Below, piece by piece: positions 18,890 to 29,752 of a DNA stretch of 64,000 nucleotides. Position numbers and translations under genes: made by a program. The DNA comes from Brachybacterium subflavum. Lineage in GTDB: Bacteria > Actinomycetota > Actinomycetes > Actinomycetales > Dermabacteraceae. Within the stretch, counting starts at the first letter, position 1. The number at the start of each line of letters is the position of its first letter. The stretch covers positions 496,001-560,000 of the forward strand of contig NZ_VIGP01000001.1 of NCBI RefSeq assembly GCF_009299795.1, read 5' to 3'. The notes below the pieces were generated by a model, which did not search any database, had not been told where the DNA came from, and was given only the letters and a program-made list of their open reading frames with translations.

Positions 18890-20167
18890 TCAGCCCCGCG
18901 CGACGGCGAGGGTCTGCTGGGCGATCTCGAGCTCCTCGTCGGTGGGGACGATGAGGACGCGCACGGGGGAGTCGTCCGTCGAGATCGTGCGGATGCCGGG
19001 TGCTCGCGCGGCGTTGCGCTCGCGGTCCAGGACGATGCCGAAGCCCTCGAGGCCGGCGAGGGCGCGCTCGCGGACCTCGGGCACGTTCTCGCCGATGCCG
19101 GCGGTGAACGCGATGACGTCCAGCCCGCCGAGCGCGAAGGCGTAGGAGCCCAGGTACTTGCGCAGACGGTGCACGTAGACCTGCATGGCGAGCTCCGCGG
19201 TCTCGTCGCCGTTGCGGATCGCCTGGGTGATGTCGCGGAAGTCGCTCATGCCGCACAGGCCCTGCATGCCCGAGCGCTTGTTGAGCAGGGTGTCGATGTC
19301 CTCGACGCTCATGCCCGCGCTGCGGTGCAGATGCACGAAGACGGCCGGGTCGATGTCGCCCGTGCGGGTGCCCATGACCAGGCCCTCGAGCGGGGTCAGT
19401 CCCATCGAGGTGTCGACGGGCGCGCCGTCGGCGACCGCGGAGGCGGAGGCGCCGTTGCCCAGGTGCAGCACGATCTGGCGCAGTCCCGATGCGTCCTTCC
19501 CCTCGGAGGTCAGCAGCTCGGAGACCTTCTTCGAGACGTACTGGTGGCTCGTGCCGTGGGCGCCGTAGCGGCGGATCCGGTACTCGTCAGCGACGCTCTT
19601 GTTCAGCGCGTAGGTGCGGGAGGCCGCGGGCAGGTCCGCGAAGAAGGCGGTGTCGAACACGGCCACGTGCGGGATGTCCGGGAGCATGCGCCGCGCCGCG
19701 TCGATGCCGTCGACGGCCGGCGGGTTGTGCAGCGGCGCGAGCGAGCTGAGGTCGGCGATCTGGTCGCGCACCCAGGAGTCGATGGGAGTGGGCGCGGAGA
19801 AGCGCGCCCCGCCCTGGACGACGCGGTGCCCGACGGCGACCACGTGCGCATCCTCGAGCGCCAGTCCCACCTGGTCGAACAGGTCCATGACGATCTGCAT
19901 GGCCACCACGTGGTCCGGGACCTCGCCCTGATGCGCGCCGTACGCCTCGCCCGCGGTGATGCGGCCCATGCCCTGGTCCAGGCCGATGCGCTCGATGATG
20001 CCCGAGGCGAAGACCTCGCCCGCGAGCGGGTCGAGCAGCTGGAACTTCAGGGACGAGGAGCCCGAGTTCACCACGAGCACGGTCGAGGCGCCCGCGGGCG
20101 GGGCGTCCGGGCCGAGCTCGGCGGCATCGGAGGAACCGGGAGCGTCGGGGGTGCTGGGGGTGCTCAT
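18890..20167 (-). CDS. ackA: Acetate kinase
   Basis: A 425-residue cytoplasmic enzyme interconverting acetyl phosphate + ADP and acetate + ATP. Visible: signature 1 VLVVNSGSSSLKFQLL, the catalytic LAPLHNPP histidine, FDTAFF aspartate, GTSHQYV histidine, HLGNGAS and the C-terminal FTAGIGENVPEVR. The active-site Arg block reads GHRVVQGG where most family members have HGG, a single His-to-Gln change. About 28 extra residues precede the core; they are Pro/Asp-rich and probably disordered. The ATG overlaps the pta stop (ATGA), so the two are co-translated. The pair runs the acetate overflow pathway or its reverse. Confidence 0.96.
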   Translation of the reverse strand: MSTPSTPDAPGSSDAAELGPDAPPAGASTVLVVNSGSSSLKFQLLDPLAGEVFASGIIERIGLDQGMGRITAGEAYGAHQGEVPDHVVAMQIVMDLFDQVGLALEDAHVVAVGHRVVQGGARFSAPTPIDSWVRDQIADLSSLAPLHNPPAVDGIDAARRMLPDIPHVAVFDTAFFADLPAASRTYALNKSVADEYRIRRYGAHGTSHQYVSKKVSELLTSEGKDASGLRQIVLHLGNGASASAVADGAPVDTSMGLTPLEGLVMGTRTGDIDPAVFVHLHRSAGMSVEDIDTLLNKRSGMQGLCGMSDFRDITQAIRNGDETAELAMQVYVHRLRKYLGSYAFALGGLDVIAFTAGIGENVPEVRERALAGLEGFGIVLDRERNAARAPGIRTISTDDSPVRVLIVPTDEELEIAQQTLAVARG

Positions 20168-22323
20168 TCGTCCTCCTGAGTGGGGGTCGTGCCGGCCTGG
20201 TCCGCGGCCTGCGCCTGGATCGCGGTGATCACGACCGTGTTGATGATGTCGTCCACGAGCGCTCCGCGGGAGAGGTCGTTGACCGGCTTGTTCAGGCCCT
20301 GCAGGACGGGGCCGATGGCGATCGCGCCCGCCGAGCGCTGCACCGCCTTGTAGGTGTTGTTGCCCGTGTTCAGGTCGGGGAAGACGAACACGGTCGCCCG
20401 GCCGGCGACGGCCGAGTCCGGCAGCTTCGTCTTCGCGACGGAGGCGTCCACGGCCGCGTCGTACTGGATGGGCCCCTCCACGTCCAGGTCCGGGTGCTGG
20501 GAGCGGACCGCGGCGGTCGCCTCGCGGACCTTGTCGACGTCGGCGCCGGTGCCCGAGCTGCCCGTGGAGTAGGAGAGCATCGCGACGCGGGGGTCGACGC
20601 CGAACTGGCGGGCGGTCTCCGCGGACTGCACGGCGATGTCCGCGAGCTGCTCGGCGCTCGGATCGGGGTTCACCGCGCAGTCGCCGTAGACGAGCACCCG
20701 ATCCTGCAGCGCCATGAGGAACACCGAGGAGACGATCTTCGCGCCCGGCTTCGTCTTGATGATCTCGAAGCTCGGGCGGATCGTGTGGGCCGTGGAGTGG
20801 ACGGCGCCGGAGACCATGCCGTCCGCCTCGCCGAGCTGCACCATCATGGTGCCGAAGTAGGAGACGTCCTGGACCTTCTCCCGTGCCTGCTCGAGCGTCA
20901 CGCCCTTCTTCGCGCGCAGTCGCGCGTACTCGGCGGCGAACCGCTCCACGAGCTCCGGATCGTGCGGGGAGATCACGGTGGCCTCGGAGATGTCATGGCC
21001 CAGCTGCGCGGCGCGCGAGCGGATCGTGGTCTCCTCGCCCAGCAGGACCAGGTCCGCCACGCCGCGGGCCAGGATGGCCGCGGCCGCCGCGAGGATCCGC
21101 GGCTCGTCGCCCTCGGGCAGCACGATCGTCTTCTTCTCGCCGCGTGCGCGCGCGATCAGCTCGAACTCGAACATCATCGGGGTGACCACGTCGCTGCGGG
21201 TGACGTCCAGGGTCTCCAGCAGCTCCTCCATGGGCAGGTGCTCGGCGACCGCGCGGCGCGCCGCGTCGAGCTTCTGCGGGCTGTCGGCGGTCAGCCGGCC
21301 GTGGGTGCCGGCGATCGCGACCGCGGCCTCGTAGGTCGAGTCCTCCGTGGCGATGATCGGCAGGTCCTGCTGCACGCCCTCGATGAGGCGGGTGACCTCG
21401 CTCGGGATCTCGTAGCCGCCGGTCAGCACGATCGAGCTGAGGGCCGGGAAGGTGCCCGACTGCTGGGCGAGGAACAGCCCCGGCAGCAGGTCGTAGCGGT
21501 CGCCGGGGGCGATCACGGTGCAGTTCTCCGTGAGGCGCCGCAGCACGTTGGGCAGGCTCATCGCGGCGACCAGGTTGCCCAGGGCCACGCGGCCCAGCCA
21601 CTCCGGATTGCCCTGCACGAGGGTGCCGCCGACGGCATCCTTCAGCGCCTGCACGGTGGGCGCCATGATCACCGGGTTCTCCGGGATGGCGGCGACGACC
21701 ACGCCCGCGGGCAGTCGCGCGGAGACGGCCTCACGGGTCGCCTCGAGCTGCTCGGGGTCGCTGCGGTTCGCGACCAGCGCGATCGGCATCGCGTGGTGGG
21801 AGGCGAACTCCTGCACGCTGACCTGCGCGAGCGCCGCGACCTGATCGGGCGTGCGGTCCAGTCCCGAGACCACGATGACCACGGGCGCCGAGAGGTTCGC
21901 GGCGACCTCGGCGTTGAAGGCGAGCTCGGTGGGGTTCGCCATGTCGTCGTAGTCGGAGCCGAGCACGACGAGCGCCGAATAGCGCTGCGCGAGCTCGTGG
22001 TACTTCGCGAGGATCTCCTCCTGCGCGGCGTCCGGATCCGCGAGAGCCCGGCGCGAGTCGACGCCGAGCGCCTCCTCGTAGCCCTGGTCGACGGCCGGAT
22101 GGGAGGTCAGCAGATCGACCGAGTAGTCCCTGTGCTCGCGGGAGCCCGCCGGCCTCGAGCCGTGGGCCCGGGCCCCCTCGGGCCCCGCGCTCTCGGCCTT
22201 GAAGACGGGTCGGAACACCCCGACGCGATCGGAGCGGGCGGCGAGGGCCTCGAGCAGGCCGAGTGCGACGCTCGACTTCCCGGTCATGCCCTCCGGACTG
22301 GCGACATACACGCTGTGCGACAC
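20164..22323 (-). CDS. pta: Phosphate acetyltransferase (long form)
   Basis: A 719-residue enzyme making acetyl phosphate from acetyl-CoA, paired with ackA. The N-terminal half is the P-loop/BioD-like region (GMTGKSS, residues 12-18) followed by the DRTGG-type regulatory domain. The C-terminal part is the catalytic PTA_PTB domain, beginning near KKTIVLPEGDEPRILAAA and containing the conserved FPDLNTGNNTYKAVQR block. The length matches the long Pta of enterobacteria and actinobacteria. The start is GTG; TATCCT lies exactly six bases before it. The intervening GAGGAG would be too close to act as a ribosome-binding site, so a leaderless mRNA is preferred. First gene of the operon. Confidence 0.96.
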   Translation of the reverse strand: MSHSVYVASPEGMTGKSSVALGLLEALAARSDRVGVFRPVFKAESAGPEGARAHGSRPAGSREHRDYSVDLLTSHPAVDQGYEEALGVDSRRALADPDAAQEEILAKYHELAQRYSALVVLGSDYDDMANPTELAFNAEVAANLSAPVVIVVSGLDRTPDQVAALAQVSVQEFASHHAMPIALVANRSDPEQLEATREAVSARLPAGVVVAAIPENPVIMAPTVQALKDAVGGTLVQGNPEWLGRVALGNLVAAMSLPNVLRRLTENCTVIAPGDRYDLLPGLFLAQQSGTFPALSSIVLTGGYEIPSEVTRLIEGVQQDLPIIATEDSTYEAAVAIAGTHGRLTADSPQKLDAARRAVAEHLPMEELLETLDVTRSDVVTPMMFEFELIARARGEKKTIVLPEGDEPRILAAAAAILARGVADLVLLGEETTIRSRAAQLGHDISEATVISPHDPELVERFAAEYARLRAKKGVTLEQAREKVQDVSYFGTMMVQLGEADGMVSGAVHSTAHTIRPSFEIIKTKPGAKIVSSVFLMALQDRVLVYGDCAVNPDPSAEQLADIAVQSAETARQFGVDPRVAMLSYSTGSSGTGADVDKVREATAAVRSQHPDLDVEGPIQYDAAVDASVAKTKLPDSAVAGRATVFVFPDLNTGNNTYKAVQRSAGAIAIGPVLQGLNKPVNDLSRGALVDDIINTVVITAIQAQAADQAGTTPTQEDE

Positions 22324-22329
22324 CTCCTC

Positions 22330-22335
22330 AGGATA
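22330..22335 (-). promoter_or_regulatory. -10 box of a leaderless promoter (pta-ackA)
   Basis: Minus strand TATCCT, six bases, then GTG at 22323. Confidence 0.6.
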
Positions 22336-22429
22336 GGTGCACCTTCCCCCGGATCCCAGGGGCGGTCGATCCTGGGGACGCGCGTCACGTCCGGGCCCGT
22401 GCTCCCGGCTCGCGCACGGGGGCGACGCC

Positions 22430-22435
22430 TACCAT
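22430..22435 (+). promoter_or_regulatory. -10 box of a leaderless promoter (SURF1 gene)
   Basis: TACCAT, six bases, then GTG at 22442. This decides the start over an in-frame codon 105 bases upstream. Confidence 0.6.
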
Positions 22436-22441
22436 GGTCGC

Positions 22442-23368
22442 GTGCTCCGCGTCGCCCTCCGTCCCCGCTTCCTGGGGCTGCTCGCCCTCATGGTGGTGGC
22501 GACGCTCGTCTGCGGCCTGCTGGCCACCTGGCAGTGGGACCGGGCGCACCGCGCGCTCACCCAGCAGACCGGCGAGGACCGCACGCTGGGCCAGATCGCC
22601 GACGTGCTCGGGCCCGGCGAGGCCGTCACCAACGAGATCGCCGGCGGCATCGTCGACGCGAGCGGCACCTACGATCCCGATCAGCAGGTGCTCGTCCCCG
22701 GCCGCCGCATCGACGGCGAGGACGCCGTGATCGTGGTGACCGCCCTGCACGTGAAGACCGGCTCGGGGGCCGACGGCAGGGCCGGCTCGGACGAGGCTCT
22801 GCTGCCCGTCGCGCGCGGCTGGATCCCCGAGAAGCAGGTGACCGGCGACGACGGCGAGGTCGACCCCTCGCTCGCTCCTGCGCCGCCCACGGGCGAGGTG
22901 AGCGTGAACGGCCGGCTCGAGGCGAGCGAGGCCGCGACCAACGGCCTCGAGGACGGCGTCGCCCAGGAGATCGCGACCCCGCTGCTCATCAACGAGTGGG
23001 GCTCGCCGATGTACGCCGGGTACGTCGCCGTCGGCTCCTCGCAGGACGGACTGAACGGCCTGCCCAAGGCCGAGTCCCAGTTCTCCTCCGGACTGAACTG
23101 GCAGAACCTCGGCTACGCCCTCCAATGGGTGCTGTTCGGCGGGTTCTTCCTCTACCTGTGGTGGCGCTCCGTGCGCACCGCTCATCTGGACGAGCTCGCC
23201 GAGAAGCGCGAGCAGATGCAGTCCCGGCTCGCGGGGGAGCAGCAGAGCCCTCCCGGAGCGGCCGCCAGCCCCGTCGGCCGCACCCCGGCCGACCACACCG
23301 TCGGCCCCTCGCAGGCCGACCCGACAACCGAGGGAGAGACAGGTGCCGACTCCGCGCCCGCTCGATGA
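22442..23368 (+). CDS. SURF1-family protein (cytochrome oxidase assembly)
   Basis: A 308-residue membrane protein of the SURF1/Shy1 family, which helps insert heme a into the aa3-type terminal oxidase. The two-TM layout is clear: RPRFLGLLALMVVATLVCGLL with LATWQWDRA at the N-terminus, and LNWQNLGYALQWVLFGGFFL at the C-terminus, with a periplasmic-side domain between. A Pro/Glu-rich cytoplasmic tail follows. No cox genes are nearby; the family assignment rests on topology and these motifs. The next gene (DUF3817) starts inside its last 26 bases, so the two are coupled. This SURF1-DUF3817-guaA order recurs in actinobacteria, to my recollection. Confidence 0.83.
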   Translation: MLRVALRPRFLGLLALMVVATLVCGLLATWQWDRAHRALTQQTGEDRTLGQIADVLGPGEAVTNEIAGGIVDASGTYDPDQQVLVPGRRIDGEDAVIVVTALHVKTGSGADGRAGSDEALLPVARGWIPEKQVTGDDGEVDPSLAPAPPTGEVSVNGRLEASEAATNGLEDGVAQEIATPLLINEWGSPMYAGYVAVGSSQDGLNGLPKAESQFSSGLNWQNLGYALQWVLFGGFFLYLWWRSVRTAHLDELAEKREQMQSRLAGEQQSPPGAAASPVGRTPADHTVGPSQADPTTEGETGADSAPAR

Positions 23369-23825
23369 GGTGACCGCCCGCGCATCCTTCGCCCGCTTCC
23401 GCTGGGCCGCGATCGCGGAGGGCATCGCCCTGCTGATCCTCGTGGGGATCATGATCATGCGCTACGGCGTCTACGGCGGGGACCCCTGGTGGGACTCCAC
23501 CTCGGATCTCTGGTCCACGATCAGCAGCCGCTGGTCGCCGATCCACGGCGTGATCTACATGATCTACGTGATCCTCGGCTTCGACATGTGGAACAAGATG
23601 CGCTGGAAGCTGCCGCGCATGGTGCTCATCATGTTCTTCGGCGTCATCCCCGTGCTCTCCTTCTTCGGGGAGCGCTTCCTGCACTCCTCGATGGAGGAGG
23701 ACCTGCGTCGCCGGCCCACGCTCCAGGACACCGACGGCCAGGACGGTACCGCCGCGGCCGGTCCGGCCGGCGCCGCACCCGATGGCCAGGACACCCCGGG
23801 GCAGAGCCCCGCCGACGGAAAGTAG
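23343..23825 (+). CDS. DUF3817-family integral membrane protein
   Basis: A 160-residue protein with the DUF3817 pattern: FRWAAIAEGIALLILVGIMI, a WSPIHGVIYMIYVILGFD block in the second TM, and a third TM with VLIMFFGVIPVLSFFGE. The C-terminal 45 residues are Gly/Ala/Asp-rich and disordered. Function is unknown for the family. The GTG overlaps the SURF1 gene by 26 bases and has a GAGGGAGAG ribosome-binding site, which indicates translational coupling. guaA follows after nine bases but has its own -10 box. Confidence 0.85.
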   Translation: MPTPRPLDEVTARASFARFRWAAIAEGIALLILVGIMIMRYGVYGGDPWWDSTSDLWSTISSRWSPIHGVIYMIYVILGFDMWNKMRWKLPRMVLIMFFGVIPVLSFFGERFLHSSMEEDLRRRPTLQDTDGQDGTAAAGPAGAAPDGQDTPGQSPADGK

Positions 23826-23828
23826 ACT
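23823..23828 (+). promoter_or_regulatory. -10 box of a leaderless promoter (guaA)
   Basis: TAGACT, six bases, then GTG at 23835. Its first bases overlap the stop codon of the DUF3817 gene. Confidence 0.65.
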
Positions 23829-23834
23829 GATCCG

Positions 23835-25427
23835 GTGACAGATACCGACGCCCGACCCGTCCTCGTCGTCGACTTCGGCGCCCAGTACGCGCAGCTGATC
23901 GCGCGCCGCGTCCGCGAGGCCCAGGTCTACTCCGAGATCGTCCCGCACACCGCCTCGACCGCGGACATCCTCGCCAAGGACCCGCGCGCGATCATCCTCT
24001 CCGGCGGCCCCTCCTCGGTCTACGCCGAGGGAGCCCCGGGCCTGGATCCCGCACTGCTCGAGGCGGGCGTGCCCGTGCTCGGCCTGTGCTACGGGTTCCA
24101 GTCGATGGCCGCCGCCCTCGACGGGACCGTCGCCCCGACGGGCGTGCGCGAGTACGGCGCGACCCGTCTGGAGGCCGTGGACTCCGCGAGCGAGCTCCTG
24201 CGCGAGCAGGACACCGAGCAGAACGTGTGGATGAGCCACGGCGACTCCGTGACCGCCGCGCCCACCGGCTTCCGCGTCGTGGCGACGTCCTCGGCCTCGC
24301 CGGTCGCCGCCTTCGAGCACCCCGAGAAGCATCTCTACGGTGTGCAGTGGCACCCCGAGGTCGGCCATTCCGACCGCGGCCAGGAGGTCCTCGAGAACTT
24401 CCTCTATCGCGGCGCCGGGATCACCCCCGAGTGGACCACCGGCAGCGTCATCGAGGAGCAGGTCGAGCGGATCCGCACCCAGATCGGCGAGGGCACCGCG
24501 ATCTGCGCGCTCTCGGGCGGCGTGGACTCCGCGGTCGCCGCGGCCCTCGTCCAGAAGGCCATCGGGGATCGCCTCACCTGCGTGTACGTCGACCACGGAC
24601 TCATGCGCCTGAACGAGTCCGAGCAGATCGAGAAGGCCTTCGGTGAGTCCACGGGCGGCGCGAAGCTCATCGTGGTCGACGCCGAGGAGCAGTTCCTCTC
24701 CGCACTCGCCGGGGTCACCGATCCCGAGCAGAAGCGCAAGATCATCGGCCGCGAGTTCATCCGCACCTTCGAGCGCGCCCAGGCGGACATCCTGCGCGAG
24801 CGCGGCGTCATCGACGCGGCGGGCCACGCCGAGGCGAAGGCGTTCCTGGTCCAGGGCACGCTCTACCCCGACGTCGTCGAATCCGGCGGCGGTGAGGGCG
24901 CGGCCAACATCAAGAGCCACCACAACGTGGGCGGCCTGCCCGAGGATCTCTCCTTCGAGCTCGTCGAGCCCCTGCGCGCCCTGTTCAAGGACGAGGTGCG
25001 GGCCGTCGGCTCCGAGCTGGGTCTGCCCGACGGGATCGTCTGGCGCCAGCCCTTCCCCGGCCCCGGCCTGGGCATCCGCATCATCGGCGAGGTGACGAAG
25101 GACCGCCTGGACGTGCTGCGCCGGGCCGACGCCATCGCCCGCGAGGAGATGACCGCGGCGGGCCTCGACCGCGAGATCTGGCAGTGCCCCGTGGTGCTCC
25201 TGGCCGACGTCCGCTCCGTGGGTGTCCAGGGCGACGGCCGCACCTACGGCCACCCGATCGTGCTGCGCCCCGTGACCAGCGACGACGCCATGACCGCGGA
25301 CTGGGCCAAGCTGCCCTACGAGGTGCTGGGCCGGATCTCCACCCGCATCACCAACGAGGTCGCGGAGATCAACCGCGTCACCCTCGACGTGACCAGCAAG
25401 CCGCCGGGGACGATCGAGTGGGAGTGA
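23835..25427 (+). CDS. guaA: GMP synthase (glutamine-hydrolysing)
   Basis: A 530-residue enzyme aminating XMP to GMP with glutamine and ATP. The N-terminal class I amidotransferase has the nucleophile in LGLCYGFQ (Cys85) and the catalytic His/Glu in QWHPEVGH. The ATP-pyrophosphatase domain has the PP-loop [12 protein letters not shown], and the C-terminal dimerisation domain ends in KPPGTIEWE, the typical last residues. Complete and normal in length. The GTG start is fixed by the six-base leaderless spacing. Together with guaB at 13.4 kb it completes IMP to GMP within the window. Confidence 0.97.
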   Translation: MTDTDARPVLVVDFGAQYAQLIARRVREAQVYSEIVPHTASTADILAKDPRAIILSGGPSSVYAEGAPGLDPALLEAGVPVLGLCYGFQSMAAALDGTVAPTGVREYGATRLEAVDSASELLREQDTEQNVWMSHGDSVTAAPTGFRVVATSSASPVAAFEHPEKHLYGVQWHPEVGHSDRGQEVLENFLYRGAGITPEWTTGSVIEEQVERIRTQIGEGTAICALSGGVDSAVAAALVQKAIGDRLTCVYVDHGLMRLNESEQIEKAFGESTGGAKLIVVDAEEQFLSALAGVTDPEQKRKIIGREFIRTFERAQADILRERGVIDAAGHAEAKAFLVQGTLYPDVVESGGGEGAANIKSHHNVGGLPEDLSFELVEPLRALFKDEVRAVGSELGLPDGIVWRQPFPGPGLGIRIIGEVTKDRLDVLRRADAIAREEMTAAGLDREIWQCPVVLLADVRSVGVQGDGRTYGHPIVLRPVTSDDAMTADWAKLPYEVLGRISTRITNEVAEINRVTLDVTSKPPGTIEWE

Positions 25428-25557
25428 CGGACCTGCCGGGCTGACCTGCGGGACCTTCCGCCGGGTCGCCATGGCTCCTGGGCGCTGCACGACGCTCGGG
25501 AGGTGGCGCCGCCCGTTGCCGTCATCCGGCCGAGGCCAGGGGCCCTCGCCCTCGCGG

Positions 25558-25607
25558 CGCGTACCCCGGTGCACCCGTGGCGCGCGCCGCCGGGTCCCGG
25601 GTGCGCG
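25558..25607. terminator. Imperfect hairpin between convergent guaA and GNAT genes
   Basis: CGCGTACCC (25558-25566) pairs with GGGTGCGCG (25599-25607) over nine positions with one T-G pair; inner ACCC/GGGT pairs extend it with bulges. The rest of the 194-base gap holds no gene that I can see. Confidence 0.45.
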
Positions 25608-25621
25608 TCGTCGGGCAGATG

Positions 25622-26749
25622 TCAGGCGTTCTCGTCCTCGGTCTCGGGCTCCAGGAGCCGCGAGGGGTGGGGCGGCACGTCCAGGTGCCAGGACTGCGTG
25701 CGCTCGCAGGTCTCCCAGCCCATGGACCTGTAGAGGCCGTCGGCGCTGGTGGGGGAGTCCGCGTCCACCTCGAGGTCCACGTGGTCGCGGCCGCGGCGCG
25801 CCGCATCGGCGATCGCGGCCCGCAGCAGGGCCTTGGCGACGCCGTGCCCACGGGCGGAGCGGTGCACCCCCAGGTAGTCGAGGTAGGTGCCCTCGCCGAC
25901 GCGGCCGTGACCGGTCTCGTGCGCGGGGCGCGTCGAGGCGACGAGCCCGCCGGCGGGCAGCCAGGCGCCGTCCCCGTCGTGGTCGATCTCCGCGATCCAC
26001 CACAGCTCCCAGTCGGCCTCCTCGGGGGACTCCACGAGCCGCTGCGAGAACTCGGCGAAGGACTCGCGGTACGAGCTGAAGTGGTCGGCGAAGGACTCCT
26101 CGAGCATGCGGTGCACGCTGCGCACGTCCTGGGCGACGGGCAGCCCCGAGGGGTGCAGGTGCACGGGGCGCACGCGGACCCCGGGGCGGGGACCCGGCAG
26201 GGAGTCGGCCTCCTGGGCGAGCACGCCGCGGCGCATGTGCAGCCAGGTGCGGACCTTCTCGAGGCCCCCGGCGGCGAGCTGGGCGGCGCGATCGGCGTCG
26301 CGCACGTCGATGTCGATGCTCAGCTGCGTGGAGTCGACCCCGCGGTGGCGGGCGAAGGAGCCGCCGACCTCGACGGCCCACGCGATCAGCGCGGCGCTGA
26401 GCGCCTCTCGGGCGGGAGCGTCCGGAGCGATCACGCTCTGCAGGTCGGTGCGACCCCGTGCCCGGTCCTCGAGGGCGATCCAGGCGATCGGCGCAGCATC
26501 GGCGCGCGCCGTGCCGTCGGCCTCCGTCGGCACGATCACCACCTGCCGCCGGGACCAGGAGCGCAGGCCCACCATCCGCGAGCGCAGGTCGTCGAGGTCG
26601 ATGGGCGCGGCGTCGGGGTCCACGGCGTCCTGGGCCGCGCCGAGCAGGGCCGCGACGGGCTCAACGTCGGGCTCCATGGGCACGCGCGAGGCGAGGGGGT
26701 GGCCGGGGATCTCCGGGAGACGGGGCGGGACGTGGTCGCTCAGCTGCAC
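25622..26749 (-). CDS. GNAT-family N-acetyltransferase (two GNAT-like halves)
   Basis: A 375-residue protein. The C-terminal half is a clear GNAT domain: TYLDYLGVHRSARGHGVAKALL contains the acetyl-CoA pyrophosphate loop (R-x-x-x-G-H-G-x-A), and LYRSMGWE closes the fold. The N-terminal half (RMVGLRSWSRRQVVIVPTEAD and following) looks like a degenerate second GNAT copy, an arrangement seen in mycothiol-synthase-like and Eis-like actinobacterial proteins. The substrate is unknown. GTG at 26749 has GACCAT six bases upstream (minus strand), a slightly weak leaderless signal, and no ribosome-binding site. Confidence 0.82.
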   Translation of the reverse strand: MQLSDHVPPRLPEIPGHPLASRVPMEPDVEPVAALLGAAQDAVDPDAAPIDLDDLRSRMVGLRSWSRRQVVIVPTEADGTARADAAPIAWIALEDRARGRTDLQSVIAPDAPAREALSAALIAWAVEVGGSFARHRGVDSTQLSIDIDVRDADRAAQLAAGGLEKVRTWLHMRRGVLAQEADSLPGPRPGVRVRPVHLHPSGLPVAQDVRSVHRMLEESFADHFSSYRESFAEFSQRLVESPEEADWELWWIAEIDHDGDGAWLPAGGLVASTRPAHETGHGRVGEGTYLDYLGVHRSARGHGVAKALLRAAIADAARRGRDHVDLEVDADSPTSADGLYRSMGWETCERTQSWHLDVPPHPSRLLEPETEDENA

Positions 26750-26815
26750 CCGCCCATGGTCCCACGTGCTGTTCCGGATCGATCCCCCGGGGGAAGAGCA
26801 CAGGCATCGGACAGC

Positions 26816-26854
26816 GATGAGGCCCCGCACCATCTCGTGGTGCGGGGCCTCATC
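26816..26854 (-). terminator. Strong hairpin terminator of the efflux-pump gene
   Basis: A perfect 17-bp stem (26816-26832 with 26838-26854) and a five-base loop, 33 bases past the stop of the minus-strand MFS gene. Confidence 0.85.
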
Positions 26855-26886
26855 GCATGCGCGGCCCGCTGGTGCCGGCGGCGGGA

Positions 26887-28923
<2,037 letters not shown>

Positions 28924-28926
28924 TCA

Positions 28927-28955
28927 ACACTACTGCGATTGCAGTCACTGCACAA
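28927..28955 (-). promoter_or_regulatory. Promoter of the MFS efflux gene
   Basis: Minus strand TTGTGC (28950-28955) and TAGTGT (28927-28932) with a 17-base spacer. Both the -35 box and the spacer lie within the palindromic operators. The leader to the TTG start is about 95 bases. Confidence 0.7.
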
Positions 28956-28969
28956 TTGCAGTCACTGCA
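28932..28969. promoter_or_regulatory. Twin palindromic TetR operators
   Basis: TGCAGT-C-ACTGCA occurs at 28940-28952 and again at 28957-28969, 17 bases centre to centre, within two copies of the 16-mer ATTGCAGTCACTGCAC. A further half-site dyad ACTGC-GATT-GCAGT spans 28932-28945. The 17-base spacing would put two dimers on roughly opposite faces of the helix. The sites overlap both divergent promoters. Confidence 0.8.
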
Positions 28970-28988
28970 CTTTTCTCGTGAGGTGGGC

Positions 28989-28994
28989 TACGGT
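28989..28994 (+). promoter_or_regulatory. -10 box of a leaderless promoter (TetR gene at 29.0 kb)
   Basis: TACGGT, six bases, then GTG at 29001. The expected -35 position overlaps the second palindrome, which implies autoregulation. Confidence 0.6.
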
Positions 28995-29000
28995 CGCTCC

Positions 29001-29735
29001 GTGAGCAGCGCGCCAGACACCGAGCCGGGCACCAGCACCGGCTCCATCCCCTCCGGAGGCCCGGAGCTCGCCCCCGAATGCGGATTGCGGGAGCGCAAGA
29101 AGCGCCAGGCGCGCGCCGACATGCACCGCTCCGCGCTCGAGCTCGTCGCCGAGCACGGACTGGACAGCGTCACCGTCGAGATGATCGCCGAGCGCGCGGG
29201 GATCTCGCCCCGCACCTTCTTCAACCACTGGGCATCGAAGGAGTCCGCGGTGCTGGGCCTGCCGGTGCTCGGCCCCGATGAGTCGTGGCGCGCCCTGCTG
29301 ACGGTGAGTCCCGAGGCGACGCCGGAGCAGGCGCTGCGCGAGGTGCTGCGCCAGATCATCCGCACGGCCGACGCGGACCTCGGACTGCGCGAGCTGAAGA
29401 AGCGCGTGCTGCACCGCGAACCGAGCCTCCACGCGGTGAGCGCGGGGCGCACGGCGCACATGCAGTCCGCGCTGATCGCCGCCTTCGAGCGCCGCGTGCG
29501 CGTCGGCCCGCTCACGCAGGAGCAGGCGGAGGAGCTCATCGGCGAGGACGTGGAGACCCTCGCGGACGTCGCAGCCGACGACCCGCAGCTCTACGAGCGC
29601 GCGGTCATCGCGGTGCAGCTCGGATTCGCCGTCTCCCGCAGCGCGTTCTCCCTGTCGATGGCCCGCGGCACGACGGTCCTCGAGGAGTTCGACCACGTCT
29701 CGCACGTGGTGGGGACGCGCCGCATCGCGAGCTGA
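29001..29735 (+). CDS. TetR-family repressor of the efflux pump
   Basis: A 244-residue regulator. About 30 flexible residues precede the DNA-binding domain (RKKRQARADMHRSALELVAE, then the recognition helix in AERAGISPRTFFNHWASKES). The C-terminal ligand domain is of the AcrR type. It is divergent from the DHA2 efflux gene, with two perfect palindromes in between, so it most likely represses both the pump and itself until a drug binds. The GTG was chosen because of the TACGGT-six-base signal; a longer reading frame upstream would run through the operators. The gene ends in a hairpin shared with the convergent gene. Confidence 0.9.
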   Translation: MSSAPDTEPGTSTGSIPSGGPELAPECGLRERKKRQARADMHRSALELVAEHGLDSVTVEMIAERAGISPRTFFNHWASKESAVLGLPVLGPDESWRALLTVSPEATPEQALREVLRQIIRTADADLGLRELKKRVLHREPSLHAVSAGRTAHMQSALIAAFERRVRVGPLTQEQAEELIGEDVETLADVAADDPQLYERAVIAVQLGFAVSRSAFSLSMARGTTVLEEFDHVSHVVGTRRIAS

Positions 29736-29752
29736 GCGGGCGGCCGCTCAGC
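29731..29752. terminator. Bidirectional hairpin containing two stop codons
   Basis: GCTGAGCGG (29731-29739) pairs with CCGCTCAGC (29744-29752) around a four-base loop. The TGA of the plus-strand TetR gene and the TCA (stop) of the minus-strand gene both lie inside the stem. Confidence 0.6.
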
